DNA from: CAMQVM01 sp044433365
GTDB taxonomy: Bacteria; Bacteroidota; Bacteroidia; Bacteroidales; Rikenellaceae
Length of the DNA stretch: 64,000 bases
Reading direction: 5' to 3'
Assembly: GCA_044433365.1 (NCBI GenBank)
Contig: JAWXTR010000002.1
Location: 1 to 64,000, forward strand
Shown: positions 43,695 through 51,856 of the stretch, piece by piece
Layout of the letters: every line of letters starts with the position of its first letter
Position numbering within the stretch: position 1 is the first letter of the stretch
The notes under the pieces: model-generated
Databases searched by the model: none
Told to the model about the DNA's origin: nothing
Seen by the model: the letters and a program-made list of their open reading frames with translations, nothing else
Made by a program: the position numbers and the translations under genes

Positions 43695-45257
43695 CTACTT
43701 AAACATCTGTTTTATAGTAGTACTATTTTTGATGTTTTCGAAATATGGGATACGGTTTCTGTTACCAGTAATTTCGATTACTCTTGGGCCATGATATTTA
43801 ACACCTAAATCGTCTACCCAATAACCATTAGGAAGTCGAACCATACGTTTATTCTCTTTACCTAAAAATGGTGCTACTAAGTAGCGAGAACCGAGCATAA
43901 ATTGGTCGTTGCAGTCGTAAAAAGATTTACCTTGAAATTCATACTCTATATGACGAACAATAGGTGCTCCAGTCTGACTATTTTCTGTAATCAGCTCTTT
44001 TATATAGCCACTCATCTTTTTATTCAAAGCTAGTGCACTATTTATTGCCTCGATATTTGATTTGCTATAGCTATACATATCAATAGGAGTGTTGAAAATC
44101 GGCATAAGGGCTTGAAGCTGTGTTAGTCGCACATTAAGCAGCTCATCATCTTCACTGTGGGGTTTAATATCGCTTGTAGAGATTGAACAATATGGATAAC
44201 CGAGCATTCCAGCAGTTACCACCGAAGATATTGCACTACTAATATTTTCAAAACTATATTTGCGCTCACCCAATTTATTGATAACAGACAAATTTTGAAT
44301 ATTCACACCACCATCGACTATCGAAGAGCTATATTTTGAAGCCAAATTAACCCACTCTTTAGAGTAATTAACAGCGTAATCACTACCTTTATAGCTCTTA
44401 ACTTGACCTAAAGATTTTGGCATAAAAACAAAGCCATCTACACCATATTTACTCTTAATTTGCTCCAATTTTGAGGCAAAATATGCTTTTGCTTTTGGAT
44501 TGTTAAGGTCGTACATAGCACTATAACCTCCCTCCCATCCAACAAGAATTGGACGAGTAGTATTGGCTTCATTTATAAGAAACTCTTTGTCTCTAAGCTC
44601 TAAAAACAGCTCTGAATCGGGGCTTACTAGCGGTAGAATCGAAAGATATACAAGATAGCCACCTCTATGAAGATTGTCGATTGTGCCTTTTGGATTTGGA
44701 TACTCTTGATAGTCGAACTCCAATGCTCCGCTATATTTTTGCCATGAATTTGAGAGAATAAAGAGCGATTTTTCGATACCTTGACTCTTTAAATTTTCGA
44801 CTGTTTGAAGTAGCTCATTTTCTCCACCCGAACCTCTAAAGTTTATAAATGGAAGGGCTAAAACCTCACTATCTACGCTCTCTTTATTGTTTTTTAGATT
44901 GCGTTGCGACATATACAACACTGCCTCACGTAGGGTTTTACCCCCTTTCTCTACCACAAAATCACCATTTTTAGCTGTAACTTCGATTGTAGCATCATCA
45001 CCGATAGTAACATTCAGATTTGAATCACTAAAGAGGTATCTTCCAGAAGATGAAACTAAAATAGAGGCAGATGGATCTATAAAAATTTGATTTTCAAAAT
45101 CAATTTCCATCGCCTTTTGAAAAGGTAGCTCAATACCGTAAGATGAGCTTATACCCCACCATTTTTCATTTCTACTACTCTTTATTATCTCGCTTTGTTG
45201 GGCAAAAAGCGAGGTCGAAGCGGCTAAAAGTAGCGTTATTAAAGTTGTTTTTCGCAT
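43695..45257 (-). CDS. Secreted GH31-like protein, probable catalytic residue lost
   Basis: A 520-aa protein with a signal peptide (STSLFAQQ). The barrel resembles family 31 glycoside hydrolases of the short type: LPFINFRGSGGENELLQTVE, SLFILSNSWQKYSGALEF, LVGWEGGYSAMYDLNNPKAK, YGVDGFVFMPKSLG (271-284), and the C-terminal QFMLGSRYLVAPFLGKENK then RMVRLPNGYWVDDLG, which is classic GH31. GH31 enzymes normally have GVDGFKFDAGD where this has GVDGFVFMPKS, so the nucleophile Asp is replaced by Met279. It may be a non-catalytic sugar binder or use other residues. It is alone, convergent with the TonB receptor gene. Confidence 0.75.
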   Translation of the reverse strand: MRKTTLITLLLAASTSLFAQQSEIIKSSRNEKWWGISSSYGIELPFQKAMEIDFENQIFIDPSASILVSSSGRYLFSDSNLNVTIGDDATIEVTAKNGDFVVEKGGKTLREAVLYMSQRNLKNNKESVDSEVLALPFINFRGSGGENELLQTVENLKSQGIEKSLFILSNSWQKYSGALEFDYQEYPNPKGTIDNLHRGGYLVYLSILPLVSPDSELFLELRDKEFLINEANTTRPILVGWEGGYSAMYDLNNPKAKAYFASKLEQIKSKYGVDGFVFMPKSLGQVKSYKGSDYAVNYSKEWVNLASKYSSSIVDGGVNIQNLSVINKLGERKYSFENISSAISSVVTAGMLGYPYCSISTSDIKPHSEDDELLNVRLTQLQALMPIFNTPIDMYSYSKSNIEAINSALALNKKMSGYIKELITENSQTGAPIVRHIEYEFQGKSFYDCNDQFMLGSRYLVAPFLGKENKRMVRLPNGYWVDDLGVKYHGPRVIEITGNRNRIPYFENIKNSTTIKQMFK

Positions 45258-45266
45258 TTTTCTGCT

Positions 45267-45572
45267 CTATATTTTTTTCATTAATGTTACAAAATGGGTA
45301 ACTTTAACACCAAACATTGGCTCGGCAAACTCCATATACTCTTTCATTATCTCATTATTAAGATAATGGTAGCCATCGAGCGATTCTAAATCAAGAAGAA
45401 GAGAGAAAGTGTAGTGATTTGACACCCCCTCAGATAAAATCCTAGAAAATATAACCTTTTGATATTTACCACTCTCCTTAACGAAAGGAATAAATTTGTC
45501 GTACATAAAGCTGTACCAGTTACCGTAAATTGTAGGCTCTACAACAAACGATATATTTAGCATATAAGCCAT
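45267..45572 (-). CDS. DUF4286 family protein
   Basis: A 101-aa cytoplasmic protein with the small alpha/beta (ferredoxin-like) fold of the Bacteroidota DUF4286 family: ISFVVEPTIYGNWYSFMYDK, then YTFSLLLDLESLDGYHYLNN and a late MFGVKVTHFVTLMKKI. Function is not known for the family. Translation may start three codons later at ATG 45563. It lies 6 bp after the DUF4199 gene and 9 bp before the GH31-like gene, so the three may form one transcript. Confidence 0.78.
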   Translation of the reverse strand: MAYMLNISFVVEPTIYGNWYSFMYDKFIPFVKESGKYQKVIFSRILSEGVSNHYTFSLLLDLESLDGYHYLNNEIMKEYMEFAEPMFGVKVTHFVTLMKKI

Positions 45573-45578
45573 AAATTT

Positions 45579-46139
45579 CTACTCTGTTAAGTTATTTTCC
45601 TCTACTTTTTCTTCTAGTTTTGGCTCACGTTTGATAAATGCCGACACAATTAACCCAAAAAAGGCACCTGTAAGTATTGTTGAAAAAACAGATGACACAA
45701 TTACGATAAACGGATTGCTCATAGCCTCTTGCACTGCATTTAGCATTTTGTCTTTCTGCTCATCAGAGAGTGTATCGTTGTTGATAATAATCTGATTTTG
45801 TAGGTCGGTATAATAGGTTGGGTCTATAACATTGGTTTGAAGAAAATATAACACTCCGTAAATCATTCCTGCAAACATCATAACAAGTAGGATAAAACCA
45901 TATACCGTACCATAGCTCATGCCCATTTCTACACCTCTAATATTTCGGTAACGAACAGCAAAGCGGTATAACAGACCGCAAATTATAAATATATTGCAGA
46001 TACTTACTATGTAGCCTGCATTAATTGATAGATTTGAAAAATAATCTACCAATACCAATAGGTAGAGAGTAACACCAAGAACTACACCGCCTGTAGCAGC
46101 CTCTCTATTTCTAGCTTTTGTTAATTCAATTGCATCCAT
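45579..46139 (-). CDS. DUF4199 family membrane protein
   Basis: A 186-aa inner-membrane protein with four hydrophobic segments (about 18-36, 42-58, 78-98 and 143-167) and a charged C-terminal tail rich in Glu. The arrangement, including GMSYGTVYGFILLVMMFAGM and a periplasmic loop with DEQKDKMLNAV, fits the Bacteroidota DUF4199 family, which often neighbours Dol-P-Man-type glycosyltransferases. Function is unknown. It is codirectional with DUF4286. Confidence 0.82.
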   Translation of the reverse strand: MDAIELTKARNREAATGGVVLGVTLYLLVLVDYFSNLSINAGYIVSICNIFIICGLLYRFAVRYRNIRGVEMGMSYGTVYGFILLVMMFAGMIYGVLYFLQTNVIDPTYYTDLQNQIIINNDTLSDEQKDKMLNAVQEAMSNPFIVIVSSVFSTILTGAFFGLIVSAFIKREPKLEEKVEENNLTE

Positions 46140-46154
46140 AATTTTAATTTTATT

Positions 46155-46206
46155 TTAAGTAACTTCTAAAATCTCTTAAAATCCAGAATTTAGAACTCAC
46201 CTTAAA
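46155..46206. repeat. GGGAGTTCTAA-type inverted repeat
   Basis: TAAGTAACTTCTAAAATCTC pairs with AGAATTTAGAACTCACCTTA and overlaps the stop codon region of the next gene, where it may act as a 3' hairpin. Confidence 0.55.
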
Positions 46207-46807
46207 ATTCGTACTCACCTTGACGAATAATATTTAGCTCTCCTCCAATCAACTCCACAACTGTAGAGGGAGCGTTGTAGGCATAGCCACCATCGACAAA
46301 TATATCGACTCTATCGCCATACTCCTCCCAAAGTAGTTCAGGGTTTATAATATCTTCGTCATCGATACCGCCAATAGGTAGTGAAGTTGTGACAAGTGGC
46401 ACTCCAAGAATCTCTACAATTTGCTGAACAATAGGATTTTGAGTAATCCTAACACCCACCATTTTTTTGCTCTCCAAAAACTTATTTGGAACCGAGCCTG
46501 TAGCCTCCATAACGTAGGTTACAGGGGCAGGTGTGTGCTCTTTTAACACTCTAAACGAACGATTATCGACTTTTGCATATCGAGAAAGCTGCTGAATATC
46601 GGCGCATATTAGGGCTAAATTATCATCCGATTTACCCTTCATCTTTTTAATGTTATTGATTGATTTCACCATACTTAGTGAGCAACCAATAGCGTAAAGA
46701 GTATCGGTAGGATAGATTATAATAGCTCCCGCCTCTAGCGCACCAACAACCTCTGCAAGAAGTTTTGCAGAGGTGTTGTCGCTATATAATTTTATCAGCT
46801 TTCCCAT
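46202..46807 (-). CDS. L-threonylcarbamoyladenylate synthase (Sua5/YciO/YrdC family)
   Basis: Makes threonylcarbamoyl-AMP for the t6A modification of tRNA. The 201-aa single-domain protein has IIYPTDTLYAIGCSLS, the basic KMKGKSDDNLALICADI (KRxxxxP-like region), APVTYVMEATG and VGVRITQNPIVQQIVEILG, with TTSLPIGG (SAN-like region). The KxR...SxN pattern is less strict than in TsaC, and the closest type is the YciO-like group, so a related nucleotide role is possible. It is flanked by hairpin repeats on both sides. Confidence 0.86.
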   Translation of the reverse strand: MGKLIKLYSDNTSAKLLAEVVGALEAGAIIIYPTDTLYAIGCSLSMVKSINNIKKMKGKSDDNLALICADIQQLSRYAKVDNRSFRVLKEHTPAPVTYVMEATGSVPNKFLESKKMVGVRITQNPIVQQIVEILGVPLVTTSLPIGGIDDEDIINPELLWEEYGDRVDIFVDGGYAYNAPSTVVELIGGELNIIRQGEYEF

Positions 46808-46825
46808 AGTTTTAAGAAGTCTCCT

Positions 46826-46894
46826 TAAGGGGAGTTCTTAAATCTCTCAAAATCTTTTAAAACATCTCAAAATCCAGAATTCAGAACTCCCCTT
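46826..46894. repeat. GGGAGTTCTAA-type inverted repeat (long)
   Basis: AAGGGGAGTTCTTAAATC and CCAGAATTCAGAACTCCCC form the outer arms, with repeated AAATCTCTCAAAATC between them. It is located between the purM-like and Sua5-like genes. Confidence 0.6.
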
Positions 46895-46912
46895 ATGTGA
46901 TAGAAAAAGGTT

Positions 46913-48091
46913 CTATTTTTCGTAGTGAAACTCACCTTTATCGCTCTTAATTGTAAGCGTAGGAGCATCACCACCTTCAACATAACCTATAATTTGTGCA
47001 TCTACGCCAAACGATTTTGATATTGCAATAACCTCAGCAGCTGTAGCTTCACTATCGACGTATATCTCCATACGGTGACCCATATTAAACACTTTATACA
47101 TCTCTTTCCACTCTGTGCCGCTCTCTTTTTGGATAATATCGAAAAGCGGAGGAACATCAAACATATTATCTTTAACAACATGAATATCACCAGCAAAGTG
47201 AAGGATTTTTGTCTGTGCACCACCAGTACAATGAATCATACCGTTAATACCACCTCTACAGTTAGCCAAGACTTTTGTGATAATTGGAGCGTAGGTACGA
47301 GTTGGAGATAATACTAATTGACCAGCTGTTAAACCTGTCGACTCTATCATATCTGTAAGTTTATAGCTTCCAGAGTATGCTAAATTTGATGGCATAAGAG
47401 TGTCGTAGCTTTCAGGATAAAGCTCAGCAATCTCTTTCGAGAAAACATCGTGGCGAGCAGAGGTCAAACCATTACTACCCATACCACCATTATATTTGTC
47501 TTCATAAATTGCCTTGCCAAAAGATGCTAAACCTACAATAATATTGCCTGGTTTGATATTAGAATTATTGATAACTTCGCTGCGCTTCATACGAGCTGTT
47601 ACAGTGCTATCTATAACTATAGTACGAACAATATCGCCTAAATCGGCAGTTTCACCGCCAGTAGAGTAGATAGATACACCCATATCACGCATAGTTTGCA
47701 AAAACTCCTCTGTACCGTTAATGATTGCACCGATTACCTCACCTGGAATTAGACGTTTGTTACGTCCGATTGTTGAAGATAGGATAATATTTGATGTTGC
47801 ACCGATACAAAGTAGGTCGTCGGTGTTCATCACAACTGCATCTTGTGCTACACCTTTCCATACTGAAAGGTCGCCAGTCTGTTTCCAATAAGAGTAAGCA
47901 AGCGATGATTTTGTGCCTGCACCATCGGCGTGCATTACAAGGCAATAATCTTCATCTCCAGTAAAAATATCTGGAACTACCTTACAAAACGCCTTTGGGA
48001 ATAGACCCTTATCCACATTTTTGATGGCTTTATGCACCTCTTCTTTTCCTGCCGAAGCACCACGCTGAGCGTATCTTGAATTGTCTGTCAT
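46913..48091 (-). CDS. purM: Phosphoribosylformylglycinamidine cyclo-ligase (AIR synthase family)
   Basis: ATP-dependent ring closure giving aminoimidazole ribotide in purine synthesis. The 392-aa protein starts YAQRGASAGKEEVHKAIKNV and has LVMHADGAGTKSSLAYSYW, VAQDAVVMNTDDLLCIGAT, IYSTGGETADLGDIVRT, VGLASFGKAIYEDKYNGGMG and GINGMIHCTGGAQTKILHF. It is longer than the Escherichia coli enzyme, as is the Bacteroidota form often annotated as an AIR-synthase-related protein. It is monocistronic. The cyclo-ligase role is the family assignment. Confidence 0.88.
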   Translation of the reverse strand: MTDNSRYAQRGASAGKEEVHKAIKNVDKGLFPKAFCKVVPDIFTGDEDYCLVMHADGAGTKSSLAYSYWKQTGDLSVWKGVAQDAVVMNTDDLLCIGATSNIILSSTIGRNKRLIPGEVIGAIINGTEEFLQTMRDMGVSIYSTGGETADLGDIVRTIVIDSTVTARMKRSEVINNSNIKPGNIIVGLASFGKAIYEDKYNGGMGSNGLTSARHDVFSKEIAELYPESYDTLMPSNLAYSGSYKLTDMIESTGLTAGQLVLSPTRTYAPIITKVLANCRGGINGMIHCTGGAQTKILHFAGDIHVVKDNMFDVPPLFDIIQKESGTEWKEMYKVFNMGHRMEIYVDSEATAAEVIAISKSFGVDAQIIGYVEGGDAPTLTIKSDKGEFHYEK

Positions 48092-48533
48092 ATAATTTAT
48101 TTTAGTACTATTTTTTCTGATTTTATAATCCTTTTACAGAGTTGAAACTATTTTAATGGCATTAAAATTTCACATAAGGGGAGTTCTAATAATTGGTTTT
48201 ATTCGATTTTTAATTTTGAGGTTTTAGTTTTGGATTTTGCAAAATGTGGGCGTAGCGGTGCCTACGTAAGCATTTTGTAAAATTCAAAGATGAAGCCTCA
48301 AAATGGAAAAGTGTTAAAATCCAATTTTTAGAAGTGCCCTTAAATAGCCATTAAAAAGACAAATATAATAAAAATCAATAAATTTTCGTATATTTACATG
48401 GTAAAAAATGTTTTTTGATTTTTTCTATACCAATGATTAATATTTGATTATCAGATGTTTGAATACAGATTAACAAAAATATTTTTTAAAATAAATTACT
48501 CATTATCACCTCAAAAATCTTTAAAAATAGCAA
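48092..48533. other. Divergent spacer with a 170-bp palindrome; no gene
   Basis: 442 bp between the purM-like gene and the TPR-like gene. The only structure seen is the long inverted repeat at 48177-48347; the rest is AT-rich promoter-like DNA. Confidence 0.65.
48177..48347. repeat. Long nested inverted repeat (GGGAGTTCTAA family)
   Basis: Three nested inverted parts share one centre: outer AAGGGGAGTTCTAATAATTGG with its partner ending TTTTTAGAAGTGCCCTT; middle TTTTGAGG with CCTCAAAA and TTTTGCAAAATG with CATTTTGTAAAA; core CGTAGCGGTGCCTACG. The core resembles the AGACGTAGC palindromes. The copy at 50373 has the same outer and middle arms without the core. Confidence 0.65.
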
Positions 48534-50099
48534 ATGAAAAAAGTATCTGTAAAACAAGATAATCTATTTGATTTAATAAAAACACTTACCAAAGCGGAGA
48601 AGCGAAATTTTAAGCTATATGCGCTTAGGCAAGCGGGCAATACAGATGCAAATTTCATCTCCCTATTCGACACAATCGACACTCTTCCAGAGTATGACGA
48701 GAATAAAATTTTAAAACGTACAGGAATAGATAAACGACAGCTTCCAAACACAAAAGCTCACCTTTATCGCCAAATTTTAGTAAGTACACGTATTTTAAAT
48801 AGTCGCCATAATGTTTCGATAGAGGTTCGTGAACAGATAGATTTTGCTCGTATTCTTTACGATAAAGGTCTCTATCGCCAAAGCCTTAAACTGCTTGATA
48901 AGGCAAAGAAAACCGCCTTAGAGTATCATCAAATGACTTGTGCTCTCGAGATTGTAGAGTTTGAAAAAAGTATTGAGACTCTCCATATCACTCGCTCTGG
49001 CTCATCACGTGCCGAGCAGCTTAGCCGACAGACAAAAGAGCTTTGTAAAAGGGTAGACGACACAAACGACCTATCTAATATCTCAATTCAGCTCTATAGC
49101 CTATACCTAAAATTAGGTTATGTTAGAAGTGAGAGAGATTTGCAGCTTGTGCGCAACTTTTTTGGTCCAAAACTGGAAAAATTTGACCGAGAAGATTTAT
49201 CATTTTTAGAGCAAATAAATCTATATCAGGCATATATGTGGTATGCCTATATTCAATATGATTTTTTAAAATGTTATAGGTTTGCAGTTAAGGCAATTGA
49301 GCTTTTTGACACAGAGCCACACATGCGCCCACTCTACTACGACCTCTATTTGAAGTGTTACTCTCGTAGAATGGAGATGCTATTTTTAATGCGAAGCCAC
49401 GATAGATTAAAAGAGTCGCTTGCTGAGTATGAAAAGCTAGTAATCGACCTATTTTCTGGGGGGCAACACGCAATTATCTTATCTCGTCTACCACTATACT
49501 TTAATAAGATAAACATCTTTATTATGGAGGGTGAATTTGCCGAGGGGGTGAAGATGATTCCTGAAATTGAGAGCTTTTTAGCTAGTTTTAACAGCTCGTT
49601 AGATGGTCACCACAAAATTATGTTCCACTACAAGATTGCTTGTCTCTACTTTGGAAATGAGCAGTACAAGGAGTGTATTGCATATCTACAGAAGATTATT
49701 TTGGCACGTGATAGCAAAGTGCGCTTAGATATTCAATGTTTTGCACGTATTCTAAATCTTATTGCCTCTTACGAGTCTAACCAAGATTATAATATCGACT
49801 ATCAGATTAGAAGTGTTTATTCTTATATATTGAGAATGAACGATATGCACTCTGCTCAGAAGGAGGTTATCGACTTTTTGAAAAAAATGAACACTTTCTA
49901 CGCTAGTGAATTTAAACAGGAGCTTGCAAAGCTATATAATAAGTTAAAACCACTGGAAGATCACCCTTACGAACGTCGTCCATTTTTCTATCTCGATATT
50001 ATATCATATCTTGAGAGTAAAATTAAGGGTGTGCCAGTAGCAAAGATTATTCAAGAGAAATTTCGTCAGAAAAAACTTTTAAAAAAGGGTGGAAATTAA
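48534..50099 (+). CDS. Conserved Bacteroidota helical (TPR-like) protein
   Basis: A 521-aa soluble all-helical protein with no signal peptide. The N-terminus KTLTKAEKRNFKLYALRQAG followed by FDTIDTLPEYDENKI is typical of a conserved, unnamed Bacteroidota family. The middle contains TPR-like helix pairs such as EQIDFARILYDKGLYRQSLK and YKIACLYFGNEQYKECIAYLQ. The C-terminus is basic (FRQKKLLKKGG). It is probably a protein-protein interaction scaffold; function is unknown. It stands alone, with a MITE and a long hairpin after it. Confidence 0.75.
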   Translation: MKKVSVKQDNLFDLIKTLTKAEKRNFKLYALRQAGNTDANFISLFDTIDTLPEYDENKILKRTGIDKRQLPNTKAHLYRQILVSTRILNSRHNVSIEVREQIDFARILYDKGLYRQSLKLLDKAKKTALEYHQMTCALEIVEFEKSIETLHITRSGSSRAEQLSRQTKELCKRVDDTNDLSNISIQLYSLYLKLGYVRSERDLQLVRNFFGPKLEKFDREDLSFLEQINLYQAYMWYAYIQYDFLKCYRFAVKAIELFDTEPHMRPLYYDLYLKCYSRRMEMLFLMRSHDRLKESLAEYEKLVIDLFSGGQHAIILSRLPLYFNKINIFIMEGEFAEGVKMIPEIESFLASFNSSLDGHHKIMFHYKIACLYFGNEQYKECIAYLQKIILARDSKVRLDIQCFARILNLIASYESNQDYNIDYQIRSVYSYILRMNDMHSAQKEVIDFLKKMNTFYASEFKQELAKLYNKLKPLEDHPYERRPFFYLDIISYLESKIKGVPVAKIIQEKFRQKKLLKKGGN

Positions 50100-50137
50100 T
50101 GATTTTTTTTAAAAAAGTATGCACTACGGATTGAAGA

Positions 50138-50304
50138 TAAGTAGGGTAAAATAATTATTGGTGTATTTTTAATAGTGCTATTGGAGATGAGATTTTTTGC
50201 TATTGAATCGAAAATATAGTGGTTCTATATTGAGATTTAATAGTGAAAAATATCGCTCCAAGAGTGCTGTTAAGAATATGGCAATAATTGTTTTACACTA
50301 CTTA
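50138..50304 (+). mobile_element. MITE copy 4 (complete)
   Basis: A 163-bp element plus flanking TA on both sides. It has AGTAGGGTAAAAT at the left end and GGAGATGAG, GAATCG, CTATATTGAG and CCAAGAGTG inside, the same subfamily as the copies at 1 and 56246. It lies between the TPR-like gene and its probable terminator. Confidence 0.95.
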
Positions 50305-50306
50305 AA

Positions 50307-50356
50307 TTAAACTACCTCCATTTTTGCACTTTTATGCAAAAATGGAGGTAGTTTAA
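50307..50356. terminator. Perfect 22-bp hairpin, probable terminator
   Basis: TTAAACTACCTCCATTTTTG plus CA pairs fully with its complement after a six-base loop CTTTTA. A second version at 56214 differs at two stem positions on both arms, so the pairing has been kept (CTACCTCC/GGAGGTAG against TTACCTCT/AGAGGTAA). Confidence 0.75.
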
Positions 50357-50372
50357 TATTGGCTAAAAAATA

Positions 50373-50484
50373 TTAAGGGAACTTCTAAAAATTGGATTTT
50401 AACGCTTTTTCATTTTGAGGCTTCATCTTTGAATTAAATCCAAATCTAAAACCTCAAAATAAAAAATCAAATAAAACCAATTAT
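50373..50484. repeat. GGGAGTTCTAA element interrupted by MITEs
   Basis: The left arm AAGGGAACTTCTAAAAATTGG and middle arms CATTTTGAGG and CCTCAAAATAAAA are present. The right arm breaks off at CCAATTAT, then MITE sequence begins, and TAGAACTC resumes at 50685. It is related to the palindrome at 48177. Confidence 0.7.
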
Positions 50485-50519
50485 TAAGTAGTGTAAAATA
50501 ATTATTGGTGTGTTTTTAA
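50485..50519 (+). mobile_element. Solo MITE left end (copy 5a, 35 bp)
   Basis: TAAGTAGTGTAAAATAATTA and the following GTGTTTTTAA are the first 35 bp of a MITE. The sequence then switches at a TA to the start of a second, complete MITE. It reflects insertion of one MITE into another followed by loss of the duplicated part. Confidence 0.85.
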
Positions 50520-50686
50520 TAAGTAGGGTAAAATAATTATTGGTGTGTTTTTAATAGTGCTATTGGAGATGAGATTTTTTGCTATTGAATTGAAAATATA
50601 GTGGTTCTACATTGAAATTTAATAGTGAAAAATATCGCTCCAAAAGTGCTGTTAAAAATATGGCAATAATTGTTTTACACTACTTA
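50520..50686 (+). mobile_element. MITE copy 5 (complete)
   Basis: A full 163-bp element with TA at each end. It has the AGTAGGG left end but the internal variants GGAAATG or GGAGATG, GAATTG and CTACATTG, so it is mosaic between the two subfamilies. It ends 10 bp from the stop codon of the downstream minus-strand gene. Confidence 0.93.
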
Positions 50687-50695
50687 GAACTCTTT

Positions 50696-51784
50696 TTAAG
50701 AATTTTTTCTAGCTTTATCGCTACGTGCTTTTTGAATACGGAAATATAGATATGAACCATATATTGCAATGTAGATAAAGATATTGAACCAACGCGTTGC
50801 AGTTTTCGAAATCTCGATAGATTCAAAAGTAAAACTACGTGGTCCATGCCCATGTCCATGTCCTGAAGATTGTACCTGTTGCGTAGCACCGTGACCACCG
50901 TTTTGCGCACCTTGACCACCTTGACCACCTTGACCACCTTGACCACCTTGTGCAGCTTGTGGTTTTTGTTCTGCTCCTTGTTGCTGAGCAGCATGATTGT
51001 GACTATTGCTACTGTTATTACTATGGTTGCGACTAGCCTCAACAACTTCTACTTTGGTCTGATTAGCTTGTTGCATAGCTCTTGCATTATCCGAAATCAT
51101 ACCTCCAATTTGCAAACACATAGAGTGAATAAATAGCATAGCATATAGACCATACGACCATCTCTGTACGCTTTTCCAACGTTTTCCACCCATTTTACGA
51201 CGCACTGAGTCGAAAGATGTAATCCACAACACTAAAAATAGGATTGTCATAAGCAAACCTATAACAAATGCAAAACTTGTGATACCAGAGCCTAATGCAC
51301 TCGTCACACGTGGACTTTGCATATAAGTTTCATTGTCAAAAAAGAATTGCCATCCGCCAGGGAATGTTCCAAACACTCTTTTTACTGCATGAGCAAGAAC
51401 TGGAAATCCTACAATAATCGAAAGTTCCTTACGAATTGACATTAAACGATTAACGACTCTAATTTTTGGACTAAAAGCACCCATATACATTATAATAACA
51501 ATAACAGGGTGAATAAAATTGGCTGCCGACGAAAGTTCGCTTGCCGAAAGACCAATAATTGGAATTTGACCTAAATTAAATGGAAGAGTAATTCCTGTAA
51601 GACGAGCTACTGATGGAATTATAAAGCAAAAGGATATTACTCCAAAAATCCAATAATATATTTTAGAGTGTTGTTTAATTGATTTCGCTAGTAAAATAGC
51701 AAGAGCTAAATATACTCCAAGTGAAAAAAGAAACGCAAAGTTTGAGTGTAAAAACCCAATAAGGTCTAAAAGTGCATTTATCAT
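50696..51784 (-). CDS. Inner-membrane ferric reductase-like protein (XusC position)
   Basis: A 362-aa protein with about seven membrane segments. His residues in helices (FIHPVIVIIMYMG, GFPVLAHAVKRVFG, LYAMLFIHSMCLQIGGM) fit haem ligation as in the ferric reductase/MsrQ-like superfamily. After the fifth to sixth helix a low-complexity insert occurs: QAAQGGQGGQGGQGGQG and a His-Gly run SSGHGHGHGPR. A final hydrophobic helix (WFNIFIYIAIYGSYLYFRI) and a basic tail close it. It is the last gene of a unit with a DUF4374 lipoprotein and a TonB receptor, 72 bp away, so it probably reduces or releases imported iron. Confidence 0.72.
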   Translation of the reverse strand: MINALLDLIGFLHSNFAFLFSLGVYLALAILLAKSIKQHSKIYYWIFGVISFCFIIPSVARLTGITLPFNLGQIPIIGLSASELSSAANFIHPVIVIIMYMGAFSPKIRVVNRLMSIRKELSIIVGFPVLAHAVKRVFGTFPGGWQFFFDNETYMQSPRVTSALGSGITSFAFVIGLLMTILFLVLWITSFDSVRRKMGGKRWKSVQRWSYGLYAMLFIHSMCLQIGGMISDNARAMQQANQTKVEVVEASRNHSNNSSNSHNHAAQQQGAEQKPQAAQGGQGGQGGQGGQGAQNGGHGATQQVQSSGHGHGHGPRSFTFESIEISKTATRWFNIFIYIAIYGSYLYFRIQKARSDKARKNS

Positions 51785-51856
51785 TTTTGTAAAATTTTAA
51801 AAGTAAAGAAGAACTTCTAAAGTAAATTTAGAAGTTCTTAAAAATCTGCTTAAATA

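Larger units (their letters stand above)
50100..50695. other. Spacer with MITEs, hairpins and a nested insertion; no gene
   Basis: 596 bp holding, in order: MITE copy 4 (50138), a 22-bp-stem hairpin (50307), a GGGAGTTCTAA element (50373), a solo MITE end (50485) and MITE copy 5 (50520). The element's last TAGAACT is split off to 50685-50691 by the MITEs. Confidence 0.85.

Noticed and set aside
43525..43794. 89-codon plus-strand frame
   Set aside because: It crosses the double-hairpin element, a palindrome and the antisense 3' end of the GH31-like gene.
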